Source: Aeromicrobium massiliense JC14 (GTDB taxonomy: Bacteria > Actinomycetota > Actinomycetes > Propionibacteriales > Nocardioidaceae). Taken from it: 64,000 nt of DNA. Positions within the stretch are counted from its first letter, which is position 1; the number at the start of each line of letters is the position of its first letter. Made by a program: the position numbers and the translations under genes. Below, one piece after another: positions 26,489 through 35,207 of this stretch. The stretch is from the NCBI RefSeq assembly GCF_000312105.1, contig NZ_HE978636.1, positions 878,841 to 942,840 of the forward strand, read 5' to 3'. The notes under the pieces are model-generated. The model was not told where the DNA came from, made no database searches, and saw nothing but the letters and a program-made list of their open reading frames with translations.

Positions 26489-27793
26489 CTATTCCGTGAC
26501 GGCGCCCACGGTGGCCGGCGTCCGCGCCCGGTGCCGGGTCGAGATCGACGCCGTGATGACGGTGAACGCGAGCACCGCGACGAGGCACACGACCAGCCAC
26601 GCACGCCAGCCGCCGGTCGCGTCCACGACCCGCGGCGCGAAGAGCACCGCCGCCAGGATGCACAGCCGGCTCACCATGTGCTGCAGGCCGAACGCGGTGC
26701 CCTGGGCGTCGGGGTGGATCTCCTCGACGTGCTCGGAGAAGCTCGCCTGCCAGGTGCCGAAGGTGGCGGCCACCGAGCCGCCCAGCGCGACGAACAGCAC
26801 CACGACGACCCAGACCGGCAGGTCGGCGCCGGACGACGTGACGGCGATCAGGACGGCGAGGCACGCGCAGGCCGCGACGCCGCCGGAGAGCAGGTACGGC
26901 TTGCGGGCCTGGGTCGTGTCGGACTTGCGCGCCCACACCAGGCTGCCGAGCAGGGCGGCCGCCCAGAAGGACATCGTCACGACGGACGCCTCGCGGACCC
27001 CGACGTCGAGCTGGTCGACCAGCATCTTCTGCGCGTAGGTGTTCATGGTGGCGAGCAGGACGAACATGAGCGACATCGCGGCCACGTGCGCGGCGACGAC
27101 CCGGTGCTGCAGCAGCGCCCACGCGCCCGGCCGGGGACCGTCGGTGGCCCGGTGCTCGACGTGCTCGTCGGAGTGCCGGGTGTGCTGACGCACCTCGGGG
27201 GCGAGGTCCTGCAGGAAGACCATGACGAGCACCGAGCCGACGAAGGCGAAGCCGGCCATGATGTACAGCTGCGAGTGCCAGGTGCCGAAGAAGTCGAGCG
27301 TCGCGGCGGCGATGCCGGCGGCGACGAAGTTGGCGCCGAGCGAGCCCCACGACCAGAACGCGAACGCCTGGGCCCGGCCGACGCGCGGCGTGAAGTCGCG
27401 GATCAGCGGCTGGGTGCCGGACATCGCGACGCCCTCGACGAACGCGAGCAGGATGCGTGCCGCGGTGAACTGGCCGGGCGTGTGCGACCAGGCCATGAAC
27501 AGGCAGGATGCCGCCGACAGGAACATCCACGGGACGATGACCCGCACGCGGCCGACGCGGTCGACCAGGCGTCCGCCGACGAAGCCGGCGAGCGCGCCGC
27601 ACAGCAGGGACGCGGCGGTGATCAGGCCGTAGGTCTTGAGCGACATGCCGATGTCGTCGAGCAGCAGCGGCAGCACCGGTGCCAGCTGGCCCTCGTACGC
27701 GGAGATGAAGCACGCGATGACGACGACGGCCACGAGGACCCGGCGCCTGGACCCGGTCGGGTACTCGGTGAGCTCGCGGCGGTAACGCATCAT
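26489..27793 (-). CDS. MFS transporter of the TetR-box regulon (possible alkyl sulfate importer)
   Basis: 434 residues starting at MMRYRREL, 4-5 bp after GGGAAG. About twelve helices are visible, with the MFS motif GGRLVDRVGRVRV between helices 2 and 3. Residues about 180-215 form the central loop. An operator-like palindrome TGGACACTCTGTCTAG (27810-27825) lies 17 bp upstream of the start and matches those before the alkyl sulfatase and acyl-CoA ligase genes. The transporter is therefore probably controlled together with them. The sulfatase has no signal peptide, so import of its substrate is needed; import by this protein is inferred. Export of a toxic surfactant is the alternative. Confidence 0.82.
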   Translation of the reverse strand: MMRYRRELTEYPTGSRRRVLVAVVVIACFISAYEGQLAPVLPLLLDDIGMSLKTYGLITAASLLCGALAGFVGGRLVDRVGRVRVIVPWMFLSAASCLFMAWSHTPGQFTAARILLAFVEGVAMSGTQPLIRDFTPRVGRAQAFAFWSWGSLGANFVAAGIAAATLDFFGTWHSQLYIMAGFAFVGSVLVMVFLQDLAPEVRQHTRHSDEHVEHRATDGPRPGAWALLQHRVVAAHVAAMSLMFVLLATMNTYAQKMLVDQLDVGVREASVVTMSFWAAALLGSLVWARKSDTTQARKPYLLSGGVAACACLAVLIAVTSSGADLPVWVVVVLFVALGGSVAATFGTWQASFSEHVEEIHPDAQGTAFGLQHMVSRLCILAAVLFAPRVVDATGGWRAWLVVCLVAVLAFTVITASISTRHRARTPATVGAVTE

Positions 27794-27809
27794 GTCGCTT
27801 CCCTTCTTC

Positions 27810-27825
27810 TGGACACTCTGTCTAG
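27810..27825. promoter_or_regulatory. TetR-type operator 1 (MFS gene)
   Basis: TGGACACTCTGTCTAG. It aligns position by position with operators 2 (28523-28538) and 3 (35208-35223): TGGAC, then six variable bases, then TGTCYA with one shift-free alignment. It lies 17-32 bp before the MFS start. Confidence 0.7.
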
Positions 27826-27886
27826 AAAGTGTCGGCGAGGGGACTGTACGTGATGTGATGCGGCGCACACAAGCCGTCGGCTCGAG

Positions 27887-28483
27887 CTACTCGGGGTCGA
27901 AGCCGCTGGCCCAGTACCGGCCGCGGCGCGAGAGCTCCACGAGCGTCTCGATGACGTCGTCCAGGGCGGGGCGCGGGGCGGCGGACTCCAGCCACCACAG
28001 CAGCACGGACGTCTGCTCGCCGGCCCAGGCCCGCGCGACCACCCGCAGGTCGACCCGCGGCGTGACGCCGAGCGCGTCGGCCCGGGCCCGGAAGACCTCG
28101 AGCGCCCGGTCGCCCCACGCGTCCGCGAGCAGGCGCAGGCCGCGGCCGTCGCCCTCTCCGCGCAGGATCATCCGGTACAGGTCGGCGTGCTCGGCCGCGT
28201 GCCGGAAGAGGGTGTCGACCGGCTTGCCGGTGAACCCCTTGTCGTTGACGTCGGTGACCGGCGCGAGGCGGGTGTCGAGGTCGTCGATGACGCTGTGCAC
28301 GACGTGGTCGTACAGCTTCTCCTTGTCGGGGAAGTGCGTGTAGAAGGTCGCGCGGCCGACCCCGGCCTCGGCGACGATGTCCTCGACGGTCAGGGCCGAG
28401 TAGCCCCGGGCCAGCGACAGGGACACCAGGGCGTCCCGCAGCAGGGCGCGCGTCCGGGTGCGGCGCTTGTCCTCGCGTTCCAT
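27887..28483 (-). CDS. TetR-family regulator of the alkyl sulfate regulon
   Basis: 198 residues from MEREDKRRT. The helix-turn-helix spans about residues 30-55 (LTVEDIVAEAGVGRATFYTHFPDKEKLY), the typical TetR recognition region. The C-terminal ligand domain is not recognisable. The gene is divergent from the sulfatase gene, with operator 2 (28523-28538) in the 115 bp between them, 40 bp from its own start, so self-regulation is expected. The same operator type precedes the MFS gene and the acyl-CoA ligase operon. A likely inducer is an alkyl sulfate, or the fatty acyl-CoA derived from it. The link is inference based on operator sharing. Confidence 0.85.
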   Translation of the reverse strand: MEREDKRRTRTRALLRDALVSLSLARGYSALTVEDIVAEAGVGRATFYTHFPDKEKLYDHVVHSVIDDLDTRLAPVTDVNDKGFTGKPVDTLFRHAAEHADLYRMILRGEGDGRGLRLLADAWGDRALEVFRARADALGVTPRVDLRVVARAWAGEQTSVLLWWLESAAPRPALDDVIETLVELSRRGRYWASGFDPE

Positions 28484-28522
28484 GCCGCAGTTGTAGCAGA
28501 GTGCGGCCGGGCCGCTGCCTGT

Positions 28523-28544
28523 TGGACGAAGTGTCCAGTAATGT
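28523..28544. promoter_or_regulatory. TetR-type operator 2 plus -10 box of the alkyl sulfatase gene
   Basis: TGGACGAAGTGTCCAG (28523-28538; arms TGGAC/GTCCA) followed directly by TAATGT (28539-28544), a good -10 box for the plus-strand sulfatase gene. A repressor on the palindrome would block RNA polymerase. The site is between divergent TetR and sulfatase genes. Confidence 0.72.
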
Positions 28545-28598
28545 CGGTACGGACGACTGCCGGTGCCCGGCGCGCCGGTCGAGCGGGGGAGCGACCCG

Positions 28599-30374
28599 AT
28601 GGACGAGCAGACCCACGACGCGGACCGCGGCTTCCTGGCCGCCCCGCTGACCGACCAGGTGCTGGACGCGTCCGGTCGGGTCGTGCACGACGGCACCGCC
28701 TACGCGTTCCTCGACGCCGAGGCACCCGGCACCGTGCACCCCGGGCTGTGGGAGCACAGCCGGCGCAGCGCCCGCGCCGGCCTGTACGAGGTCTGCGAGG
28801 GCCTGTACCAGGTGCGCGGCACCGACCTGGCCAACCTCACCGTCGTCGAGGGCGACACCGGCGTGGTCGTCATCGACACCCTCACGTCCGCCGAGACGGC
28901 CGCCGCCGCGCTCGCGCTCTACCGCTCCGTGCGCGGCGAGCGACCGGTGCGCGGCGTCGTCATCACCCACCCGCACGCCGACCACTTCGGTGGCATCGAC
29001 GGGGTGCTCGAGGGCGCGGGCGACGTGCCGGTCGTCGTGCCCGAGGGGTTCGCCGAGCACGCGGTGAGCGAGAACCTGCTCGCCGGGCCGGCGATGTCGC
29101 GTCGGTCGGCGTACATGTACGGCACGGCGCTGGAGCCGTCGCCGACGGGCCACGTGGGATGCGGCCTCGGCCCCCGCCTGGCCCGGGGCCGCACGGGTCT
29201 GCCGCGGCCGACCCGCGAGGTGCGCCGCACCGGCGAGGTCGTCGAGATCGACGGCGTCGTCATGGAGATGCAGCTGACGCCGGGCACGGAGGCGCCGGCG
29301 GAGATGAACGTCCTGCTGCCCGGGCTCCGGGCGCTGTGCGTGGCCGAGAACGCCGTCCACTCGATGCACAACATCATCACGCTGCGCGGCGCCCAGGTCC
29401 GTGACGCCCGGGCGTGGGCGCGCTACCTGGACAAGACGATCGAGCTGTACGCCGACCGGGCCGACGTCGTCCTGGCCACGCACCACTGGCCGACGTGGGG
29501 CACCGACCGGGCCCGGCACTTCCTGGAGGACCAGCGCGACGTCTACGCCTACCTGCACGACCAGACCGTGCGGCTGATGAACCGGGGGCTCACGCCGCGC
29601 GAGATCGCCGAGCAGCTCGAGCTGCCGCCGGCGCTGGCCGAGTCGCCCGCCGGTCACGGCTACTACGGCTCGCTCAGCCACAACGTCAAGGGCATCTACC
29701 AGCGCTACCTGGGCTGGTACGACGCCAACCCCGCCCGCCTGTGGCCGCTGCCGCCCGAGCAGGAGGCGCGACAGTGGATGCGCGTCGTCGGCGGCACCGG
29801 ACGCGCGCTGGCCGCGGCCCGCGAGCTGGTGCTCGAGGGCGAGCTGCGGTTCGCCGCGACGCTGCTCGACCACGTCGTGTTCGCCGACCCGCAGGAGCGG
29901 GAGGCCCGCGAGCTGCTCGCCGAGGTCTACCGGCGGCTGGCGGCGCAGACCGAGAACGCCACCTGGCGCAACTGCTTCCTGACCGGCGCGCTGGAGCTCG
30001 TCGAGGGCACGCCCCCGGCGGCCGGCCCGGGGGGTGGGTTGCTCGGCGGCGTCGGGGTCGAGGAGCTGCTGGACGTCCTGGCGGTGCGGGTCGACGGACC
30101 GCGGGCCTGGGACGCTGACGCCTCGTTCGACTGGGAGGTGCCGGGCGAGGGCACCTGGCGGCTGTGGCTGCGCCGCGGGGTGCTGCGCCACCGCCGGCTC
30201 GTCGAGGGAGCCGAGCCCGGTGCCGCGGTCGTGCGGGCGGACGTCCGCGGGCTCGTCGGGCTGCTGCGCGGCGACGCGGCCGGGGCGCAGGTCAGCGGCG
30301 ACGGCACGCGCGTGGGCGCGGTGCTGGGAGCGCTGGAGCCCGCGTCCGCGCCGTTCGCGATCGTCGAGCCGTAG
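28599..30374 (+). CDS. Alkyl/aryl sulfatase, metallo-beta-lactamase fold (SdsA1/BDS1-like)
   Basis: 591 residues. The N-terminal MBL domain carries THPHADHFGG (first zinc ligands), AENLLAG-type AMSRRSAYMYG, ENAVHSMHNI and ATHHWPTWG, all matching alkyl sulfatases such as SdsA1. The middle region is the alkyl-sulfatase dimerisation domain (HDQTVRLMNRGLTPREIAEQLELP, YYGSLSHNVKGIYQRYLGWYD). The C-terminal 130 residues look like an SCP2-type lipid-binding domain. The enzyme splits alkyl sulfates such as dodecyl sulfate into alcohol and sulfate. No signal peptide is present, unlike secreted SdsA1, so it should act in the cytoplasm. Start ATG follows GGGGA; operator 2 lies 61 bp upstream. Convergent with the next gene. 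Confidence 0.88.
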   Translation: MDEQTHDADRGFLAAPLTDQVLDASGRVVHDGTAYAFLDAEAPGTVHPGLWEHSRRSARAGLYEVCEGLYQVRGTDLANLTVVEGDTGVVVIDTLTSAETAAAALALYRSVRGERPVRGVVITHPHADHFGGIDGVLEGAGDVPVVVPEGFAEHAVSENLLAGPAMSRRSAYMYGTALEPSPTGHVGCGLGPRLARGRTGLPRPTREVRRTGEVVEIDGVVMEMQLTPGTEAPAEMNVLLPGLRALCVAENAVHSMHNIITLRGAQVRDARAWARYLDKTIELYADRADVVLATHHWPTWGTDRARHFLEDQRDVYAYLHDQTVRLMNRGLTPREIAEQLELPPALAESPAGHGYYGSLSHNVKGIYQRYLGWYDANPARLWPLPPEQEARQWMRVVGGTGRALAAARELVLEGELRFAATLLDHVVFADPQEREARELLAEVYRRLAAQTENATWRNCFLTGALELVEGTPPAAGPGGGLLGGVGVEELLDVLAVRVDGPRAWDADASFDWEVPGEGTWRLWLRRGVLRHRRLVEGAEPGAAVVRADVRGLVGLLRGDAAGAQVSGDGTRVGAVLGALEPASAPFAIVEP

Positions 30375-30377
30375 GTC

Positions 30378-30971
30378 TCAGCCCGCGGCGAGCAGGCGGG
30401 ACTTCTGGGCCGTGCGGATCTTCTTGGCCGACAGGGCGTCGCCGTAGATCAGCACGGACTCGTCCTTCTCGACCACGCGGAAGGCTTCGGCGGTGATGCG
30501 GACCTTCGGCAGGTCGCCCAGGCACGAGCGCTTCACGGTGGCGGTCATCCAGCCGTTCCTGCCCTCGCGGCCCTTCAGGCTCGCCGAGCACGCGTGGTCG
30601 TAGTCGGCGTCCATGACGTCGGCGTCCGAGGAGTCGAGGTCCCCGTAGAGCTCGAAGTCGGGCTCGTCGCTGCCGGGCGCGTAGAACGCGACGCTCAAGC
30701 CCGCAGCCGACTTCAGCCGCGAGAACTTCACCGTGACGCTGACCGTCCTGCGCCGGTGGTCGAACCGCACGAGCTTGGCGTCGATGCCGGACTTCTTGCT
30801 CTCGGTCCGGCCCAGGCCACGCTCCTGGTAGCCCTCGTCCCACATGGTCGTCAGCACGACGTCCGCCCGCTTGTCCTTGATCGAGGCCCGCTCGGCGTGG
30901 GCGGCGGTGCCGGTGCCCAGCACGGTGACGGTCGCGAGACCGGCGGCGATGGCGAGGGAGGTGAGGCGCAC
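30378..30971 (-). CDS. Small secreted protein, tandem copy 1
   Basis: 197 residues from GTG (VRLTSLAIAAGLATVTVLGTGTAAHA), a clear signal peptide with cleavage after AHA. GGAAG precedes the start. The mature protein is rich in Lys/Arg/Asp, with a KKSGIDAKLVRFDHRRRTVSVTVKFSRL stretch, a CSASLKG and a CLGDLPKVR cysteine, and a C-terminal LSAKKIRTAQKSRLLAAG. It looks like a beta-sandwich protein but I do not recognise a family. Copy 2 lies 60 bp away on the same strand. Both ends of the two genes are nearly identical while the middle has diverged. Confidence 0.72.
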   Translation of the reverse strand: MRLTSLAIAAGLATVTVLGTGTAAHAERASIKDKRADVVLTTMWDEGYQERGLGRTESKKSGIDAKLVRFDHRRRTVSVTVKFSRLKSAAGLSVAFYAPGSDEPDFELYGDLDSSDADVMDADYDHACSASLKGREGRNGWMTATVKRSCLGDLPKVRITAEAFRVVEKDESVLIYGDALSAKKIRTAQKSRLLAAG

Positions 30972-31030
30972 GGCGCTTCCTTCGGGGTGGGGTGAAGGAG
31001 GGCGTGCCGCCCGTCCTCCGGGAAGAGGTG

Positions 31031-31636
31031 TCAGCCCGCGGCGAGCAGGCGGGTCTTCTGCGGCGTGCGGATCTTCTTGGCCGACAGGGCGTCGTGGTAG
31101 GTCACGAGCGTGTCGTCGTCGAAGAGCGTCCGGAAGGCGCCGACGGCCAGACGGACCTCCGGCAGGTCGCCGAAGCACGCGCGGTCCACGGTCACGGTCA
31201 CCCAGCCGTTCTTGCCCCGACGGCTCGCGACGTCGCCCGTGCAGATCGGCTCGTAGTCGTCGGGCATGGTGACGTAGGCCTGCGAGTCGCCGACGCGTCC
31301 GGAGACCTCAAAGTCGGCCTTCTTGCTGCCCGGCGCGTACACCTCGACGTAGACGCCGCTGTCGGACTTCAGCCGCGAGAACCGCACCGTGACGCTGACG
31401 GTCTTGCGGCGGTGGTCGTACCGGACGCTCTTGGCGTCGATGCCGGACTTCTTGCTCGAGGCCGTGTTGAGCTGGCGCTCCTCCTGGACCTCGAAGTCGT
31501 CCATGGCGTACGTCGTGCGCACGACGTCCGCGCGCTTGTCCTTGATCGAGGCCCGCTCGGCGTGGGCGGCGGTGCCGGTGCCCAGCACGGTGACGGTCGC
31601 CAGGCCGGCGGCGAGGACGAGGGAGGTGAGGCGCAC
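31031..31636 (-). CDS. Small secreted protein, tandem copy 2
   Basis: 201 residues, paralogue of the preceding gene. The signal peptide (VRLTSLVLAAGLATVTVLGTGTAAHA) and the following ERASIKDKRADVV are nearly the same; the central region KKSGIDAKSVRYDHRRKTVSVTVRFSRLKS is similar; and the end LSAKKIRTPQKTRLLAAG is shared. Cysteines occur in equivalent places (PICTGDV, RACFGDLPEVR). GGAA precedes the GTG start. Function unknown; the two genes probably come from a recent tandem duplication, and copy 2 may be the first gene of the pair's transcript, as it is upstream. Confidence 0.72.
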   Translation of the reverse strand: MRLTSLVLAAGLATVTVLGTGTAAHAERASIKDKRADVVRTTYAMDDFEVQEERQLNTASSKKSGIDAKSVRYDHRRKTVSVTVRFSRLKSDSGVYVEVYAPGSKKADFEVSGRVGDSQAYVTMPDDYEPICTGDVASRRGKNGWVTVTVDRACFGDLPEVRLAVGAFRTLFDDDTLVTYHDALSAKKIRTPQKTRLLAAG

Positions 31637-31799
31637 GGCGTTCCTTCGGTGGTGCGGACGAGGGCGGGCGTCGTGCCCGTCCTCCCGGATCGTAGGTCCG
31701 CGCAGCGCTCCGCGGAGCCGTTCGGCCGGATTGGCGGGACGTCTGGGACCCTGGGTCGCCGTCCACCGGGCGGGACGAGGCACCGACGAGGAGGGGACG

Positions 31800-32381
31800 A
31801 TGGACGGAGAGCGGCTGGTCGCGCGGAGCCGGTTGCGCTCGGCGTGGCCGATCCTGCTGGTGACCTCCACGTCCGGCGTGGTCATCGGAGCGGTCGTGGG
31901 GCTCGGCCTCGCCCTGTTCGACCCGGAGTTCGCGACGACCGAGGCGAAGGTCGACGCCGTGCTGATCTGTGCCGCGATGCTCGGACCGGTGGGCATCCCC
32001 GCGACGTTGGTGCCTCTGCTCATGTGGTGCGTGTCGGCCGCCCGCGTCAGCTACTGGGTGGCGGGCTCCCGCGTCGTCGCCCGACGCGGTCGACGGATCG
32101 TCGTGGAGCTGGACGCCCGCGACGTCGCGTCCGTCCGGGTCATCGGGTTCTCCCGCGTGTGGCCGATGCTCGTCGGCCCCGGGACGATCTGGTCGTTGCA
32201 CACCGACCTTCCCCACATCGGGTACGAGACGACGTCCCCGGTGCGCGGCCAGAGCTTCCACACGCTGCCGAGGATCCTCCTCGTCGGCAGGGGCGTGCCC
32301 GAACGCATCCGTGACGACCTCTTCGCCGCCCTGCGGCTGGCGTCCGTGCCGGAGTCCGTCCTGGACCCGTCGACCCGGTAG
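31800..32381 (+). CDS. Two-helix membrane protein of unknown function
   Basis: 193 residues from ATG 31800, preceded by GAGGGGA. Two membrane helices (about 16-38 and 55-80) are followed by a soluble domain of about 110 residues with RIVVELDARDVASVRVIGFSR and IGYETTSPVRG stretches, reminiscent of PH-like domains but not assigned. It does not share the TetR operator. The terminator hairpin at 32388-32427 separates it from the convergent acyl-CoA dehydrogenase. Confidence 0.6.
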   Translation: MDGERLVARSRLRSAWPILLVTSTSGVVIGAVVGLGLALFDPEFATTEAKVDAVLICAAMLGPVGIPATLVPLLMWCVSAARVSYWVAGSRVVARRGRRIVVELDARDVASVRVIGFSRVWPMLVGPGTIWSLHTDLPHIGYETTSPVRGQSFHTLPRILLVGRGVPERIRDDLFAALRLASVPESVLDPSTR

Positions 32382-32387
32382 TGGACG

Positions 32388-32427
32388 CACGAGGGCCCGG
32401 GACGCGTCGGCGTCCCGGGCCCTCGTG
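32388..32427. terminator. Perfect 17-bp bidirectional hairpin
   Basis: CACGAGGGCCCGGGACG (32388-32404) pairs with CGTCCCGGGCCCTCGTG (32411-32427) around CGTCGG. It lies between convergent genes (stop at 32381 and at 32434) and can end both transcripts. No T-tract. Confidence 0.75.
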
Positions 32428-32433
32428 ATCCTG

Positions 32434-33606
32434 CTACGCCAGCAGCGCCTTGGCGATGCCGTTGCGCTGGATCTCCGACGAGCCGGTCAGCACGCGGAAC
32501 ATGCGCAGCTTCTTGAACGCCGACTCGATCTCCGAGCCCTGCACCATGCCCGCCTTGCCGTGCAGCTGCATCGCGTCGTCGGCGATGCGGAAGGCGTTCT
32601 CGGCGACGAACAGCTTGCACATGAACGCCTCGGTGGCCGGACGCCGGCCGGCGTCGAGCGCGGCCAGCGCGTCGTACGTCATCGACCGGGCCGCGTAGTA
32701 GGCCGTGGCCATGTCGGCGATGCGGTGCTGGACGGACTGCAGGTCGGCCAGTCGCCCGCCGAAGACCTTGCGCTCCTTGGCGAAGTCGATCGTCAGCTCC
32801 AGCACGCGCCGGGCCTGGCCCAGCACCGTCGGGCAGTGCAGCAGCCGGTTCACCACGACGCGTCCGACGCCGATCCGCAGGCCGTCGCCGACCTCGCCGA
32901 GCAGCTGGTCGGGCCCGACGTAGCAGTCCTCCAGCACGATGTCGGCCTCGATGTGCTCACCCGAGAGGGGCACATCGCCGGGCACGACACGACAGCCGGG
33001 GCTGTCCAGGTCGACGAGGAAGGCCGAGTAGCGCTCGTCCTCACCAGCCATGCGGGCGACGAGCACGGAGAAGTCGGCGAACGGCCCGGCCGAGCTGAAC
33101 ACCTTGTGGCCGGTGATGCGCCAGCCGTCGCCGTCGGGGGTGGCCGTGGTGGACATCGCGCGCACGTCCGAGCCGGCGTCGGTCTCGGTGAGCGAGAAGC
33201 AGCAGGCGCGCTCGCCGCGCACGACCGGCAACAGGTAGCGCTCGACCTGCTGCGGGGTCGCCACCTCGAAGATCGAGCCGGCGCGCAGCGGGCCGCCCAT
33301 GTCGCCGAGCACGGAGTGGTTCAGGACGCGGCCGGACGCGCCGACCTCCTCCTTCAGCACGGCCAGCTCGGTGAACGACAGGCCGCGCCCGCCCAGCTCG
33401 GGCGGCAGGTGGACGCCGTAGAAGCCCAGCTCGCGGCTGCGCTTCCAGACCGGCTCGAGCACGGAGCGGTCGTAGACCGAGGCGGGGCCCAGGTCGTGGG
33501 CGCGTTCGTACTCGGCGAGCTCGCCGTCGAGGTAGGCGCGCAGGTCGGCCACCAGCGGGCCGAGCGTGGGGGAGTCGTCGTAGGTCGGACGCAGGTCGAA
33601 GGTCAT
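32434..33606 (-). CDS. Acyl-CoA dehydrogenase in the alkyl sulfate regulon
   Basis: 390 residues. The flavin domain carries CFSLTETDAGSDVRAM and the typical KVFSSAG; the C-terminal domain ends MQLHGKAGMVQGSEIESAFKKLRMFRVLTGSSEIQRN. The catalytic glutamate of the usual EGT motif is replaced by Thr in LTGSSEIQ; some ACADs carry the base at another helix position, so activity is not excluded. Expected reaction: alpha,beta-dehydrogenation of an acyl-CoA. It is the second gene of an operon, 9 bp after the acyl-CoA ligase stop, and should follow operator 3 (35208-35223). The pair would activate and oxidise the chain that the sulfatase releases. Confidence 0.88.
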   Translation of the reverse strand: MTFDLRPTYDDSPTLGPLVADLRAYLDGELAEYERAHDLGPASVYDRSVLEPVWKRSRELGFYGVHLPPELGGRGLSFTELAVLKEEVGASGRVLNHSVLGDMGGPLRAGSIFEVATPQQVERYLLPVVRGERACCFSLTETDAGSDVRAMSTTATPDGDGWRITGHKVFSSAGPFADFSVLVARMAGEDERYSAFLVDLDSPGCRVVPGDVPLSGEHIEADIVLEDCYVGPDQLLGEVGDGLRIGVGRVVVNRLLHCPTVLGQARRVLELTIDFAKERKVFGGRLADLQSVQHRIADMATAYYAARSMTYDALAALDAGRRPATEAFMCKLFVAENAFRIADDAMQLHGKAGMVQGSEIESAFKKLRMFRVLTGSSEIQRNGIAKALLA

Positions 33607-33615
33607 GGGGGCTCC

Positions 33616-35187
33616 TCAGTTCACGGCCCGGTCGGCGCCGGTCCAGTAGCGGGCGCGGACGGCGCGGCGGTCGATCTTGCCGTTGCGGTTGGCCGGCAGG
33701 GCGTCGACGACGTCCACCGACCGGGGCTTCTTCATGCGGTCGAGCCGGTCTGCGCAGAACGCGACGAGCTCGTCGACGTCGATCGTCGCGCCCGGCTTGG
33801 GCACGACCACGGCCTTGACCGCCTCGCCCCAGGTCTCGTCCGGCACGCCCACGACGCAGGCCTCGGCCACGGCGGGGTGCTCGTAGACGGCCGCCTCCAC
33901 CTCGCTGCAGTAGATGTTGAAGCCGCCGGAGATGATCATGTCCTTCAGCCGGTCGACGATGAAGACGTAGCCGTCCTCACGCATCCAGGCCACGTCGCCG
34001 GTCAGCACCCAGCCGTCGCGGAAGGTCTCGGCGCTCAGCTCGGGCTCGTGCCAGTAGGACGTCACGCAGTCGTCGCCGCGCACCACGAGCTGGCCGGTCG
34101 TGCCGGCGGGCACGGGGCGAAGCTCGTCGTCGACCACCATGACCTCGGTGTCGTAGAGCGCGCGCCCGCACGAGAGCAGCACGTCGGGGTCGGACTCGAT
34201 GCCGCGGACGACGTCCTCGGCGGTCAGCACGAGCACGCCGCTGGTCGTCTCCGCCTGGCCGTAGCCCTGGGCGACGATCGGGCCGAAGAAGTCGACGGCG
34301 TCGCGCAGGCGCTGCGGCGACACCGGGGCGCCGCCGATCGTGAGGCTGCGCAGCGACGACAGGTCGTACGTGTCGCGGCCGGGCAGGCCGAGCAGCAGGT
34401 TCAGCATCGTCGGCACCATGAACGTCGTGGTCACCCGCTCGCGCTCGACGAGGGCCAGGAAGTCGGCCGGCGTGAACGCCGGCATGACGACGACCTTCGC
34501 GCCCCGGCTCAGCGCGGCGAGCAGCACCATGCCCGAGGCGTGGGTGATGGGGCCGGCGACGAGGTAGGTGTCGTGCCAGGTCAGCGCCCCGCCGGGCTCC
34601 ATGAGCCGCTTGCGGACGTTCGCCAGCCGGTTGCCGGTGGTCTGCACCGCGGCCTTGAGCCGGCCGGTCGAGCCGGACGTGAAGTTCAGGACGCAGGGGG
34701 CCTCGAGCGGGACGTCGGGGCCCTCGAAGCGCGGGTCGGCGCCGGCGATCAGGCCCTCGTACGACACGGCGTCCGCGGTGTCGGGGCGGCCCTCGGCGTC
34801 CAGGACGACCACCGTGGCGTCGCGGCCGGAGCGCTTGACCGCGTCCACGGCGAGCGAGGCGTGGCTCGGGTCGGCGACGACGACGCGGACGTCGGCGTCC
34901 TCGACGACGTGGGCGGCCTCCTCCAGCCCGAGCCGGAAGTTGATCGGCACGCGCAGGAAGCCGCCCTTGACGAGCGCGACCTCGACCTCGACGAGCTCGG
35001 CGCGGTTCGCGGCGTAGGTGGCGACGGCGGCGCCGGCGGGCAGGCCGAGCGCGGCGAGTGCCGAGGCCAGCCTGCTGGACCGTTCGTCCAGCTGGGCGTA
35101 CGTGAGGCGCTGGTCGCCGCACACGAGGGCCTCCTGCTGCGGCCAGTGCTGCGCGGCGCGGGAGACGAGTCGACCGAGGTTCGGCAT
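33616..35187 (-). CDS. Acyl-CoA ligase (AMP-binding) in the alkyl sulfate regulon
   Basis: 523 residues from MPNLGRLV, preceded by GGAAGG. The adenylating motifs are present: FTSGSTGRLKAAVQ, QGYGQAETTSG, TGDVAWMREDGY and the C-terminal NRNGKIDRR lysine. The enzyme activates a carboxylic acid to its CoA thioester using ATP. The chain-length preference is not evident; a fatty acid derived from an alkyl sulfate is inferred from the shared operator (35208-35223), which lies 21-36 bp before the start. The upstream open frame (from 35241) has no start signal and would overlap the operator, so MPNLGR is preferred. Confidence 0.9.
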   Translation of the reverse strand: MPNLGRLVSRAAQHWPQQEALVCGDQRLTYAQLDERSSRLASALAALGLPAGAAVATYAANRAELVEVEVALVKGGFLRVPINFRLGLEEAAHVVEDADVRVVVADPSHASLAVDAVKRSGRDATVVVLDAEGRPDTADAVSYEGLIAGADPRFEGPDVPLEAPCVLNFTSGSTGRLKAAVQTTGNRLANVRKRLMEPGGALTWHDTYLVAGPITHASGMVLLAALSRGAKVVVMPAFTPADFLALVERERVTTTFMVPTMLNLLLGLPGRDTYDLSSLRSLTIGGAPVSPQRLRDAVDFFGPIVAQGYGQAETTSGVLVLTAEDVVRGIESDPDVLLSCGRALYDTEVMVVDDELRPVPAGTTGQLVVRGDDCVTSYWHEPELSAETFRDGWVLTGDVAWMREDGYVFIVDRLKDMIISGGFNIYCSEVEAAVYEHPAVAEACVVGVPDETWGEAVKAVVVPKPGATIDVDELVAFCADRLDRMKKPRSVDVVDALPANRNGKIDRRAVRARYWTGADRAVN

Positions 35188-35207
35188 GGGTGTCCTTCCG
35201 ACGTTTC

